DNA of 64,000 bases from Bradyrhizobium sp. JYMT SZCCT0428 (GCF_018131075.1 NZ_JAFCLS010000015.1:114625-178624), one strand, 5' to 3'; positions 37,168 through 45,641 are shown, numbered from the stretch's first letter. A program made the numbers and translations. The notes: generated by a model from the letters alone, not told the origin.

Positions 37168-37377
37168 ATGGATGACGAGTTTCCGCTGAAGACTGCTGTC
37201 GATCGAGCCTGGACCGTGCACCTGGCCACGCACGATGATGTTGACGCGGCCGATCCGCGTCGTTGCTCGCTTGAGAGGTACCTGAGCGGAAAATGGCAGG
37301 CTGGTGAAAGCGATCCCGAAGAACTGACATGCTCCGGCCTTTCGTATCTGGATCGCCTGGGATCCGAGAGTTGGTGA
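37168..37377 (+). CDS. Small hypothetical protein
   Basis: 69 residues, acidic, starting MDDEFPLKTAVDRAWTVHLA and containing a single conserved-looking block DPRRCSLERYLSGKWQAGE. No membrane segment. GGAG lies 7 nt upstream of the ATG at 37168; the upstream TTG start has no such site. It is followed by two tiny membrane-protein-like frames. Family not recognised. Confidence 0.55.
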   Translation: MDDEFPLKTAVDRAWTVHLATHDDVDAADPRRCSLERYLSGKWQAGESDPEELTCSGLSYLDRLGSESW

Positions 37378-37383
37378 AGGCTG

Positions 37384-37512
37384 ATGGCAAGCTTTGCAAA
37401 GGCATTGACCGGACTCGCTACACGAAGCGCGCGACCGGATTGGACGCTGGCCGCCATTGCAAGTCTCGTGGCAGCCGGCATCGCAACGGCGCTTCGATAT
37501 GCGTTTGGATGA
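37384..37512 (+). CDS. Possible 42-residue membrane mini-protein
   Basis: The frame begins MASFAKALTGLATRSARPDW and continues with one hydrophobic helix TLAAIASLVAAGIATALRYA before ending in FG. GAAGG lies just upstream of the ATG, six bases after the preceding gene's stop. The coding-like codon pattern and helix make it plausible, but the length is too short for certainty. Confidence 0.42.
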   Translation: MASFAKALTGLATRSARPDWTLAAIASLVAAGIATALRYAFG

Positions 37513-37515
37513 CCG

Positions 37516-37650
37516 GTGGCGGACAGGCGAGGCTTGAGACTTATCGGACTAGCCTTTGCAATCGTGGCCCTTGCCGTCACTGCAACAGCGGCGGTGGTTG
37601 CGACCGCTGAGGCCGAGCGGCTCGACGTGCAATCGATCCACCAACCGTAA
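37516..37650 (+). CDS. Possible 44-residue membrane mini-protein
   Basis: A GTG-started frame beginning three bases after the stop of the preceding mini-gene. VADRRGLRLIGLAFAIVALA continues into VTATAAVVATAEAERLD: a basic start, one long hydrophobic segment and a possible signal cleavage site. It may be a tiny exported or membrane protein co-translated with its neighbour. The ribosome site is weak. Confidence 0.38.
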   Translation: MADRRGLRLIGLAFAIVALAVTATAAVVATAEAERLDVQSIHQP

Positions 37651-37814
37651 AACGGTCTTGCGCGTCGATTTTGAGTTTCGTCAGGTTTTGAGTTTCGTCA
37701 GGATTGGGCGCCGTCAGCCTGCGTCGCAACGCCGCAATGACGGTCATAGATCGATTGCCGCGCTCGCGCGTTGAGAGTGACGGGCGACTAACGAGCTGCC
37801 AGGTAGCGACGATC

Positions 37815-39080
37815 ATGCTTGCACCCAGCCTTCGCCTTTCAGCAATTCTTCTCGGCGTTTCGATGATAGCGGCGAGCGTGGGCTCTTCCGCCGCCCAGGA
37901 GAAAAGGCATGGACCGCCTGCGGGCGCGGGCCGGCCCGCGGGACCCCCGGCCGGCATGGCTCATCCTGCACCGCCGCCTGCCATGGCCCGTCCTGCGCCA
38001 CCTCCCGCGATGGCCCGCCCTGCACCGCCTCCCGCGATGGCACGCCCTGCCCCTCCGCCCGCTATGGCGCGGCCCGCCGCGCCGGCGTTCCGTCCGGCTC
38101 CGCCGCAGCAGCGTCCGGCGCCGCAGATCGCCGCGCCACCGCGCCCCGTCGCTCCGAGAGCAGCTGCACCGGCCGCCGCGAGCCCATCCCGGCAGGATCG
38201 GATCGGCCAGCGCGAGCAGCGCATTCAGCCGCCGCAGCAAGCGGTGCAGGAGCGGCAGCGCGACGGGCTTTCGCCCCGGAACGCGCCGCGCCAGGAGCGC
38301 ATCGACCGGTTGCAGCAGCGCGTGCAGGATTTGAAGTCTCAACAGCCCGATGGCGTGCGCGCACAACGCGCGCAGCAACGGTTGCTGCAAACCGAACAGC
38401 GGCAGCTGCAGCGTGAGGAGCGCCTGCAGCGGCTCCAGCAAACCACGCAGGAACGGCAGCGCGACACGCTCAACCGCGAGAGCGCGCAACGCGAGCAGCG
38501 CATCGATCGGCTGCAGCGGCGCGTGCAGGAGTTGCAGTCGCGACAGCCGGATGGCGTGCGGGCGCAACGCGCGCAGCAACGATTGCTGCAAACCGAGCAG
38601 CGGCAGCTGCAGCGCGAGCAGCGCCTGCAGCAACGCGATGTGGCGCGCCGGCAGGAGCTGGGAATGCCGCCTGCCGGCAGGCAGGCCGAGACCGCCGCTG
38701 CCGCGGTGCAGGCCGCCGCCCGCGGGCGATTTGCCGAGCGCTTCCGCAGCAATCCTGATCCGCGCGTCCAGGCGGCGCTCGAGGGCGGGCGGCACGGCTG
38801 GGCTCCCCGCCACGCCTGGAAGCGTGGCCTGCGCGCGGCGTTTGTGCCGTGGGCCGGCCACGTGTTCTGGCCCTATGCCTATTCCGACATTTTCGAATAC
38901 ACGTTCTGGCCCTCCGGCTACGACGCCGGTTATTGGGCTCACGCCTACGATGACTTCGTCGATACCGTGTTCTGGGCGCGGATAGTCCGTATTCCTCCTA
39001 TGCCAGGCTCGGCTCGACTGATTCCCGGCAGAGCGACGGCGCAATCGGCGGCTCCCGAGCGCGCGAAAGCGCGGGCATGA
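37815..39080 (+). CDS. Spy-like protein, N-terminal part (probably frameshifted)
   Basis: 421 residues. A signal peptide (MLAPSLRLSAILLGVSMIAA) precedes a Pro/Ala/Met-rich region with repeated ARPAPPPAM units, then a Gln/Arg-rich coiled coil built from a tandem 67-residue duplication, then an aromatic segment (HVFWPYAYSDIFEYTFWPSG) matching the one in the Spy-like protein at 19282-20682 (WPFAYHDIYDYTIW). There the aromatic segment leads straight into two LTXXQ domains; here the frame instead ends after WARIVRIPPMPGS, while the adjacent frame continues as ADSPYSSYARLGS into the LTXXQ domains. One missing base in the G run at 38974-38976 explains this. Confidence 0.7.
   Translation: MLAPSLRLSAILLGVSMIAASVGSSAAQEKRHGPPAGAGRPAGPPAGMAHPAPPPAMARPAPPPAMARPAPPPAMARPAPPPAMARPAAPAFRPAPPQQRPAPQIAAPPRPVAPRAAAPAAASPSRQDRIGQREQRIQPPQQAVQERQRDGLSPRNAPRQERIDRLQQRVQDLKSQQPDGVRAQRAQQRLLQTEQRQLQREERLQRLQQTTQERQRDTLNRESAQREQRIDRLQRRVQELQSRQPDGVRAQRAQQRLLQTEQRQLQREQRLQQRDVARRQELGMPPAGRQAETAAAAVQAAARGRFAERFRSNPDPRVQAALEGGRHGWAPRHAWKRGLRAAFVPWAGHVFWPYAYSDIFEYTFWPSGYDAGYWAHAYDDFVDTVFWARIVRIPPMPGSARLIPGRATAQSAAPERAKARA
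38299..38633 (+). repeat. Intragenic tandem duplication, 201-bp unit
   Basis: About 134 bp starting at 38299 (GCATCGACCGG) recur at 38500 (GCATCGATCGG) with mostly third-position changes; the offset is 201 bp, or 67 codons. Both copies encode a Gln/Arg-rich coiled coil with the block QPDGVRAQRAQQRLLQTEQ. Confidence 0.82.
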
Positions 39081-39784
39081 GCCCACAGGATCTCAAGCAA
39101 CTGTGCAAGGAGCCCGAAAAGGGTATCACCGCCTGGCCGATCGCTGCGATCGAGGAGGCGGTGCGGCCGACGCCCGAACAGCGCGCAGCGCTTGACGATC
39201 TGAAGAATGCGGCGGCGATGGCCGCCGACGCGTTCAAGGAATCTTGCGTCGACTCGTTTGCGATGACGCCGCCCGGCCGCTTGCGGGCGATCATGAACCG
39301 CCTCAGCGCCACGCTCGAGTCCGTGCGGATCGTGCGGCCGGCCCTGGAGAAATTCTACAGCTCACTCAGCGACGAGCAACAGGCCCGCTTCAACGCGCTC
39401 GGCCCCGACATCGGCGAACGTTCGCTACCGCAGCCGCAGCAGGAAGCGAACGCGCAGCCGGATAGCTGCGGCGAGCCAAAGCCCAGCCTGACCAGCCTGC
39501 CGATCGAGCGGATCGAAACGGTGATACGTCCGGCGGGCAAACAGAAGGAAGCGCTCGACCGCCTGCGCGAGGCCACGGAGAAGGCCGTTCAGACGCTGCA
39601 AGCTGCCTGTCCGGTGGACGTACCGCTGACGCCGGTCGGGCGGCTGGAGGCGATGGAGAAGCGGCTCGAGGCGATGATGCAATCGGCCAAACTGGTGCAG
39701 CCGGCGCTCGATGATTTCTATGCCACGCTCGCCAGCGAGCAGAAGGCGCGCTTCAACACGCTGGGACGGTTCGCTGGCCGCTGA
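39077..39784 (+). CDS. Spy-like LTXXQ protein, C-terminal part
   Basis: 235 residues as read from the first ATG, which overlaps the previous frame's stop. It contains two LTXXQ-type helical domains: PTPEQRAALDDLKNAA with FYSSLSDEQQARFNALGPD, and AGKQKEALDRLREATEKAV with FYATLASEQKARFNTLGRF. It has no signal peptide, unlike every periplasmic relative. The frame is open upstream to about 38975, joining the preceding signal-peptide-bearing gene if one base is restored. It is therefore best read as the second half of a single gene, through mutation or sequencing error. Confidence 0.7.
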   Translation: MSPQDLKQLCKEPEKGITAWPIAAIEEAVRPTPEQRAALDDLKNAAAMAADAFKESCVDSFAMTPPGRLRAIMNRLSATLESVRIVRPALEKFYSSLSDEQQARFNALGPDIGERSLPQPQQEANAQPDSCGEPKPSLTSLPIERIETVIRPAGKQKEALDRLREATEKAVQTLQAACPVDVPLTPVGRLEAMEKRLEAMMQSAKLVQPALDDFYATLASEQKARFNTLGRFAGR

Positions 39785-39973
39785 TTGCAAGCGACAGATC
39801 GCCCGAAAATTGTGTGCCAATGATCGACACTGTTGTGCCAACAGCGTCACTCTGAAACGCCTGAAAAGCAGTGCGGCGAGCGTTCATCTTAAAAGTTACC
39901 GTGTTTTTTAAAACGGGTTTGCGCTCGCTCCAAAAGACCATATCGACCAAAGCGCGATAGCTGAGGGTTCGAT

Positions 39974-41653
39974 ATGACGGAAGCAAGTTACGATCTCATC
40001 AGGTCCCGGGCAGCATCTTTCAATTGGCGGATCACCGCGATTGCTGCCTTCACGGTTTTGGTCGTGGCAGTTGCGGCATTGGTCCACGTCGTTCCTTACG
40101 GCCGCGCGGTGTGGGATTTCGTCTTCATCCTCGATGGCGCCTATCGCATCGGCGTCGGGCAAGTCCCGCACGTCGACTTTGCTTCGCCGATCGGCCCGCT
40201 CACGCTTTACCTGACGCATTTTGCCGAACGGCTTTTTCCCGGCGGGCAACCGTTCATCGGCCTGCACGCGCTGGCATGGCTCATGGTGGTGCCGCCGTTC
40301 GCCGTCATCGCGTCGCGCATTCAATCGCCCTGGGGTTTCGCCGCAAGCTTTGCGGTTCTCGCCGTGGTGGTTCTGGTGCCCTACACGCTCGACTCCACCA
40401 TGCTCTCCGAGATCAGCTATTTTGCCACTTATAACCGCTTCGCGACCGCGATCCTGTTCCTGGCAGCATTGTGGTATGTGCTGCCGAAGGCCCGTGACGA
40501 CGGCGTGTTGCTGGGTTACCTGCTCACCGCCCTGATCTTCATCAAGATCACCGCCGCGATCGCAATGCTCGGCCTCGTCGTCGCGGCCGTGCTGCTTGGA
40601 CGCGCGCGACCCGCCGCGCTCTTCGTCATGCTGTTCGTCACCGTCGCGCTGGCGGGACTGGTCGAACTGGCGACCGGAGGCCTCGTCTCCGGCTACCTGC
40701 ACGACATCGTCTCGATGAGCGCCTTGAACCGGGGCGGCGCCGCTTTCCGGCTCGCTGCCTCCTCGGCGCGCAATTGGCTGCCGCTTGCGGTCACGATCAC
40801 GATCGTGGTGCTCGCGGCCCGCGAACTCGATTTCACCGCGGCGGTGAGGCGCCCGCTCCATTTCGTGCACGATACGCTTGCCCGCGAAGCCTTCGTCGTG
40901 GACGCAGCGCTGCTGGTCGCGGTGGCGCTGGCCGCGGAAAGTCAGAACACCGGCGGCGTCGGATTGATCGCCGCCGCGGCCGTCCTTTTCCACCCGAGCC
41001 TGCGCACGACCCGCGGCTGGCGCCTGATTGCCGCAGCGCTACTCGGCGCGACGCTGGTGCTGCCGATGGCCGACGTCGTCGAAAAGCGCGTCGTCTCGAC
41101 ATTCGTCCGGGAACGGCAGGGCACGACCGACCACGGCTTTGCAACGTTCCTTCCAGGCATGCGCGTGCCAACAGCCACCCTCGCCGGCTCCCGACTGATG
41201 ACGCGCCTGCAATCCGAGTGGCTGCCCTTCCTCGACGAGACCGCCAACAACGGCTTCGATCTCGACGGCGATCCCGGCAGCACCAGCCCGGCGACGCGCG
41301 CGGCGTGGGCTGTCAGCGTTGCCGAGGCCGGCGCGAACTTTCAGCGGCTTGGCTACGCGACCAAGGCGCAGCGCTATACGACCATCGATTTCGCCGAATC
41401 CTTCCCGCGGCTGCTCGGCCTGACGCCGGCGCGCGGCACCACCCTGGCGATGGATTTCCGCCGCACGGTGCCGGCGTTTTCCGTAACCGAAGCGTCGGCC
41501 TATCTGGCGGACGCGGACGGTGTGTTCTTCCGCACCTGCATTCTCCCCGGCGCGACCGACACCAATCCTGCGACCTTCCGTACCGTGCTGGAACGGGAGT
41601 TCACGCGCCACAAGCTGCATCCCTGCTGGGATTTCTACAGCCGTACCCGCTGA
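39974..41653 (+). CDS. Polytopic membrane protein, GT-C glycosyltransferase-like
   Basis: 559 residues with roughly ten hydrophobic helices in the first 370 and a soluble C-terminal domain. It begins MTEASYDLIRSRAASFNWRI. The first periplasmic loop after helix 1 has VWDFVFILDGAYRIGVGQVP and HVDFASPIGP, where an Asp lies in the position expected of GT-C catalytic residues. This is a resemblance, not a firm family match. The next gene, 10 bp away, encodes a HAD-UbiA fusion that would make a polyprenyl-phosphate pentose, a typical GT-C donor. Confidence 0.68.
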   Translation: MTEASYDLIRSRAASFNWRITAIAAFTVLVVAVAALVHVVPYGRAVWDFVFILDGAYRIGVGQVPHVDFASPIGPLTLYLTHFAERLFPGGQPFIGLHALAWLMVVPPFAVIASRIQSPWGFAASFAVLAVVVLVPYTLDSTMLSEISYFATYNRFATAILFLAALWYVLPKARDDGVLLGYLLTALIFIKITAAIAMLGLVVAAVLLGRARPAALFVMLFVTVALAGLVELATGGLVSGYLHDIVSMSALNRGGAAFRLAASSARNWLPLAVTITIVVLAARELDFTAAVRRPLHFVHDTLAREAFVVDAALLVAVALAAESQNTGGVGLIAAAAVLFHPSLRTTRGWRLIAAALLGATLVLPMADVVEKRVVSTFVRERQGTTDHGFATFLPGMRVPTATLAGSRLMTRLQSEWLPFLDETANNGFDLDGDPGSTSPATRAAWAVSVAEAGANFQRLGYATKAQRYTTIDFAESFPRLLGLTPARGTTLAMDFRRTVPAFSVTEASAYLADADGVFFRTCILPGATDTNPATFRTVLEREFTRHKLHPCWDFYSRTR

Positions 41654-41663
41654 AAGGGCCCGC

Positions 41664-43157
41664 ATGTCCACCTCACCCCTGCCGCTTGCACTCTCCGTTT
41701 CGCCACTCTCCGATCGGCGCGAGGCGCCGCAACCGCGGCCGCTGATCCTCGATCTCGATGGCACGCTGGTGCGCGCGGACATGCTGCTTGAGACCGTGCT
41801 CGCGCTGCTGCGAGCCGCGCCGTGGCGGTTGTTCGAGATCGGCCTGTGGATGCTGCGTGGCCGCGCCTATCTCAAGCGCCGTCTCGCCGAGGAAACCAAT
41901 ATCGAGCCGGACGTTCTGCCGTTCAACGAAGAACTGCTGGCCTACGCGGCCGATATCGCGGCGAGCGGACGACCGGTCTACGTCGCCACCGCCGCCGACG
42001 CCAAGGTCGCGGAAAAGGTCGTTCGACGGATTGCGTTCATTCGCGGCGTCATCGGCAGCGACGGCTTGCGCAACCTGAAGGGCGAAGCGAAGGCACAGGT
42101 TCTCGCCGAACGATTCCCCGACGGATTCGACTATGCCGGCGACGCGCGCGCCGATATCCCGATCTGGCGCCGCGCCAGGAATGCCATCGTCGTCGAGGCG
42201 GCAAGTTCGGTAGAGCACGCCGCCGCAAGCGTCGCGACCGTCGCCAAGGTGTTTCCGCGAACGTCCCGCATCCGTGCGCTGGTGCGCAGCATGCGTCCGC
42301 ACCAATGGGCGAAGAACGCGCTGGTTTTCGTCCCGCTCATCCTCGCCGGACTGGTCTCTCATGTGGACGCCGTCTACGCGACGACATGCGCGTTCCTCGC
42401 CCTCGGCCTGGTTGCCTCATCCACCTATCTCGTCAACGATATCTGGGACCTGACCGACGACCGCAGCCACTGGTCGAAGCGGAACCGGCCGCTGGCGAGT
42501 GGGCGCCTGCCGCTTGCAACGGCCATCGCAGCCGTTCCGGTCGGGCTGTTCGCAGGGCTGGCCGTTGCGGCGCTGGCCGGACCGGCAACCGTTGCCGTCG
42601 TGCTGCTGTATCTCGCGATAACCCTGCTCTATTCGTTCGCGCTCAAGCGCATCCCGATTCTCGACGGCTTCGTGCTGGCCGGATTGTTCACGCTGCGCCT
42701 CGGCGCGGGCATCGTGGCGTCAGGCGCGCCGCCGTCGCCCTGGCTGCTGGTATTCGCGATGTTCCTGTTCGCCTCGCTCAGCTTCGCAAAACGCCACACC
42801 GAGGTCGCCCGCGTCATCGAGCGCGGCGGCACCGAAGTCCGGGGCCGCGGCTACAAGTCCATCGACCTGCCGCTCATCATGGGCATCGGCATGGCGACCG
42901 GGGTGGCGGCCGTGCTCATCATGGTGCTCTACATCATCAACGACGCCTTCCGGCAGAGTTTTTATGGCAACACCGCCTGGCTCTGGGCCTTTCCGGCCAT
43001 CCTGTTCCTGTTCGTATGCCGGATCTGGCTGAAATGCGGACGCAGCGAGCTGCACGACGATCCCGTGGCTTTTGCCGTCACCGACCGGCCGAGCCTGGCG
43101 CTCGGCGGCGCCCTGATGGTGTGCTTCGGACTGGCATGGTCGGGCGTGTTCGGCTGA
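41664..43157 (+). CDS. HAD phosphatase-UbiA prenyltransferase fusion (DPPR synthase-like)
   Basis: 497 residues. The N-terminal HAD domain (about 25-210) has LILDLDGTLVRADML and YAGDARADIPIW. The C-terminal UbiA domain (about 220-497) has MRPHQWAKNALVF and the Mg-prenyl-pyrophosphate motif NDIWDLTDDRSHWSKRNRP, with eight helices. Such UbiA proteins transfer phosphoribosyl to polyprenyl phosphate; a fused phosphatase could then remove the 5-phosphate. Start ATG at 41664 after AAAGGG. It pairs with the GT-C-like gene upstream. Confidence 0.9.
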   Translation: MSTSPLPLALSVSPLSDRREAPQPRPLILDLDGTLVRADMLLETVLALLRAAPWRLFEIGLWMLRGRAYLKRRLAEETNIEPDVLPFNEELLAYAADIAASGRPVYVATAADAKVAEKVVRRIAFIRGVIGSDGLRNLKGEAKAQVLAERFPDGFDYAGDARADIPIWRRARNAIVVEAASSVEHAAASVATVAKVFPRTSRIRALVRSMRPHQWAKNALVFVPLILAGLVSHVDAVYATTCAFLALGLVASSTYLVNDIWDLTDDRSHWSKRNRPLASGRLPLATAIAAVPVGLFAGLAVAALAGPATVAVVLLYLAITLLYSFALKRIPILDGFVLAGLFTLRLGAGIVASGAPPSPWLLVFAMFLFASLSFAKRHTEVARVIERGGTEVRGRGYKSIDLPLIMGIGMATGVAAVLIMVLYIINDAFRQSFYGNTAWLWAFPAILFLFVCRIWLKCGRSELHDDPVAFAVTDRPSLALGGALMVCFGLAWSGVFG

Positions 43158-43355
43158 CATGCCGCCAATCGCGCATCGACATGCGGAGGTTCCGCGTCGT
43201 CGGACGTTGAAGACACAGCCTGGCGCCCTGTAAATCATCCAAAAAAAAACGCAGGACGATGTCGGATTCGGCCGACCCCGTTCGTCGTTTCGCCAGGCCG
43301 ACCGGGCCGGTCTGGACACCGCAAGCGGCACGCAAGCGCAGCGAAAGGATGAGAA

Positions 43356-43841
43356 ATGACCAAGAAGATTGCAAAAAACACGATTTGCGTCTGGTACGAC
43401 AAGGACGCGGAGGCGGCCGCCCGCTTCTACGCCGAAGTCTTTCCCGACAGCGCCGTGCACGCCGTCTACCGCGCACCTAGTGACTACCCCTCGGGCAAGA
43501 AGGGCGACGTGCTGACCGTCGACTTCACGGTTGCCGGCATTCCCTGCATCGGCCTCAACGGTGGCCCCGTGTTCAAGCAAACGGAAGCGTTTTCGTTTCA
43601 GATCGCCACCGACGATCAGGAAGAGACCGACCGCTACTGGAACGCCATCGTCGGCAATGGCGGCCAGGAGAGCGCATGCGGCTGGTGCAAGGACAAATGG
43701 GGCGTCTCCTGGCAAATCACGCCGCGCGTGCTGACGGACGCGATGGCGACCGGCGGCGCCGAAGCCAAGCGCGCCTTCGATGCCATGATGACCATGCAGA
43801 AGATCGACGTCGCCGCGATCGAGGCCGCGCGGCGCGGCTGA
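43356..43841 (+). CDS. VOC family protein (PhnB / 3-demethylubiquinone methyltransferase-like fold)
   Basis: 161 residues. It shows NTICVWYDKDAEAAARFYAE, VFPDSAVHAVYRA, the middle GIPCIGLNGGPVFKQTEAFS and the terminal CGWCKDKWGVSWQITPRVL, the typical PhnB-like arrangement. These are small cytoplasmic glyoxalase-fold proteins of uncertain role, and despite old annotations most are not methyltransferases. AAAGGATGAGA precedes the ATG. Confidence 0.9.
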   Translation: MTKKIAKNTICVWYDKDAEAAARFYAEVFPDSAVHAVYRAPSDYPSGKKGDVLTVDFTVAGIPCIGLNGGPVFKQTEAFSFQIATDDQEETDRYWNAIVGNGGQESACGWCKDKWGVSWQITPRVLTDAMATGGAEAKRAFDAMMTMQKIDVAAIEAARRG

Positions 43842-43945
43842 TGTTCGCCGGGAGAAGTGGCTGGTCCGTCGGGTACGCAATCGCGGCAACGTTGTTAGGC
43901 ATATCTCTTGCTTCCTGACAGGGAACAATCCCTGTCGAGGCTCGC

Positions 43946-44176
43946 ATGTTGGGAATCCCGCGGCGCTACAGCCACTTTGTCTATGGTTTCATCCAGTCGG
44001 GGTTGACCTGCGCGATAGCGGCGGCGATCGCCAGCTTTCCGCTGGTCGGATCCGGCCATTTCGTTATGCACTGGCTGCAAGCCTGGCTATTCGCCTGGAT
44101 CCTGATGCTGCCGGTCGTGCTGTTCGCGGCGCCCGTCATCCGGCGCCTCGCCCATGCCGTGACAAGGGAAGAATAG
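43946..44176 (+). CDS. DUF2798 membrane protein
   Basis: 76 residues with two hydrophobic helices: HFVYGFIQSGLTCAIAAAIA and HWLQAWLFAWILMLPVVLFA, then PVIRRLAHAVT. This is the DUF2798 pattern. It is an inner-membrane protein of unknown function. A perfect hairpin begins at its stop codon. Confidence 0.86.
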   Translation: MLGIPRRYSHFVYGFIQSGLTCAIAAAIASFPLVGSGHFVMHWLQAWLFAWILMLPVVLFAAPVIRRLAHAVTREE

Positions 44177-44204
44177 CAGGCTCGCTTCACCGAAGCGAGC
44201 CTGC
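44176..44204. terminator. Bidirectional terminator-like hairpin
   Basis: GCAGGCTCGCTTC pairs perfectly with GAAGCGAGCCTGC across a 3-nt loop (ACC). It lies between the convergent DUF2798 and MXKDX-repeat genes. The T tract after it is weak. Confidence 0.78.
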
Positions 44205-44224
44205 AGCTTTCTGGCGACCGGACC

Positions 44225-44458
44225 TTACTTCTTCATGCCGTCTTTCGACATCGCATCCTTCGACATGCCGTCGTGCTTCTTCATCGCGTCCTTGGACATC
44301 GCATCGTCCTTCTTCATTCCGTCCTTGGACATCGCGTCCTTTGCCATCCCGTCCTTGCCCATCTTGTCCTGCGCGTAAGCCGCGGGCGCGGAGGCAAGCC
44401 CGACCGAGAGAGCGAGAGCGGAACTCGAGAGCAAGGCGCGCAGATTCCTGGTTGTCAT
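44225..44458 (-). CDS. Exported pentapeptide MXKDX repeat protein
   Basis: 77 residues. The signal peptide (RALLSSSALALSVGLASAPA) is followed by an almost pure array of five-residue units: DKMGKDGMAKDAMSKDGM, KKDDAMSKDAMKKHDGM, SKDAMSKDGMKK. Spaced Met residues with Lys/Asp resemble copper-binding Met-rich peptides, though no function is proven. The ATG at 44458 is preceded by AAAGGG. Confidence 0.88.
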   Translation of the reverse strand: MTTRNLRALLSSSALALSVGLASAPAAYAQDKMGKDGMAKDAMSKDGMKKDDAMSKDAMKKHDGMSKDAMSKDGMKK

Positions 44459-44582
44459 GTTCAATACCCTTTGTTGTGCGTGTTAGCGGTTAGCCGCTGT
44501 TTCGATTACGTTGATCGATCGGCCTTCGTTACGAATGGCGATCGAACGGTGGTGAACAAATCGCTGTGATCAATCGGCGGAG

Positions 44583-44975
44583 GTGCTGAATCGACACAAG
44601 GACGTGCAGTATTCCAGCCGGATCGCCAGCCACGTCGCGCGCCAGCAGCAGGCGCATCGGCTGCGCCACGTCATCAATCAGCTCGCCGCACGCCTGCCGG
44701 AGTCCGAGCGCTACAGCGAAGCGGTGAAGGAACTAGCGAGCTATGGTTGCCCGACCCGGATGCATGTGGTGCGGCTGCTCGCTCCGCAGCTCGCCCGCGA
44801 AGACCACACCAAGGACATCGACTTCAGCCCGTCCGGCATCATGCAGCGCTGGGACGCCGGCTATCGCCACACAAGGGCGGTGCTCGAACGCAAGCCGTGG
44901 ATCGGCGAGTTCGATCCGCTGTCGGGCGTTGTCCTGCACGAGCAGACGGAACTGTTGGCGGAGGCGGCCGAGTGA
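44583..44975 (+). CDS. DUF3734 domain: truncated patatin-like C terminus
   Basis: 130 residues matching the C-terminal domain that follows the lipase domain in patatin-like proteins: VQYSSRIASHVARQQQAHRL, then LAPQLAREDHTKDIDFSPSG and IMQRWDAGYRHTRAVL. The catalytic patatin part (GxSxG and Asp) is absent; the upstream 120 bp encode nothing like it. It starts at a GTG with GGAG immediately before. It is either a decayed remnant or a stand-alone domain. Confidence 0.62.
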   Translation: MLNRHKDVQYSSRIASHVARQQQAHRLRHVINQLAARLPESERYSEAVKELASYGCPTRMHVVRLLAPQLAREDHTKDIDFSPSGIMQRWDAGYRHTRAVLERKPWIGEFDPLSGVVLHEQTELLAEAAE

Positions 44976-44999
44976 CGGCCTGACACAGAGTTCTTGTTG

Positions 45000-45641
45000 T
45001 CAGGCGTGACGGCGGCTGAGCAACAACAGGCCGCCCATCGTCGCGAACAGCCCGCCGGTCACCCTGTTGATCCAGCGCATGTGCCAGCTGGAGCGCAGGA
45101 CCGGAGCGATCGCGGAAACGCCGAAGGCACACATCGCCAGCACGCTGAATTCGCATGCGATGAAGGTGAGGGCGAGGATGGAATATTGCGCGGCGAACGG
45201 CTCGGCCGGGTTGAGGAACTGCGGGAAGAACGCGGTGAAGAACAGGATGGCCTTGGGATTGCTCGACCCGACCAGGAGGCCCCTGACATAGTGCGTGCGC
45301 AAGCGCCGGCCGCCGTCCGCTGGAGCGCTCCTGATATCGACGGCTTCCGCGGTGTTGCCGAACGTCTTGATGCCGAGCCAGATGAGATAGATCGCCCCGA
45401 TCACCTTGACCACGGTGAAGGCAAGCTCCGATGCGGCGAGCAATGCACCGAGGCCCAGCGCCGAAAGCGCCATGACGCCGAGGACCGCACTGATGCTGCC
45501 AACCGCAGCCGCCAGCGCACCCGACTTGCCTTCGTTCAGCGCCGTCGTCATGCAGGTCAGCATGGTTGGGCCGGGTGACAGCACCAACACGGCCACGGCG
45601 GCCAGGTACAGCAAGTAGGTCGTCAGGGTCATTATTCGCAT
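45000..45641 (-). CDS. LysE/RhtB family amino-acid exporter
   Basis: 213 residues with six hydrophobic segments. The family signature VAVLVLSPGPTMLTCMTTAL lies near the N terminus, with AIYLIWLGIKTF and GLLVGSSNPKAILFFTAFFPQF following. It exports amino acids or similar small molecules by proton antiport. Two ATGs (45641 and 45632) are possible. No regulator is adjacent. Confidence 0.92.
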   Translation of the reverse strand: MRIMTLTTYLLYLAAVAVLVLSPGPTMLTCMTTALNEGKSGALAAAVGSISAVLGVMALSALGLGALLAASELAFTVVKVIGAIYLIWLGIKTFGNTAEAVDIRSAPADGGRRLRTHYVRGLLVGSSNPKAILFFTAFFPQFLNPAEPFAAQYSILALTFIACEFSVLAMCAFGVSAIAPVLRSSWHMRWINRVTGGLFATMGGLLLLSRRHA

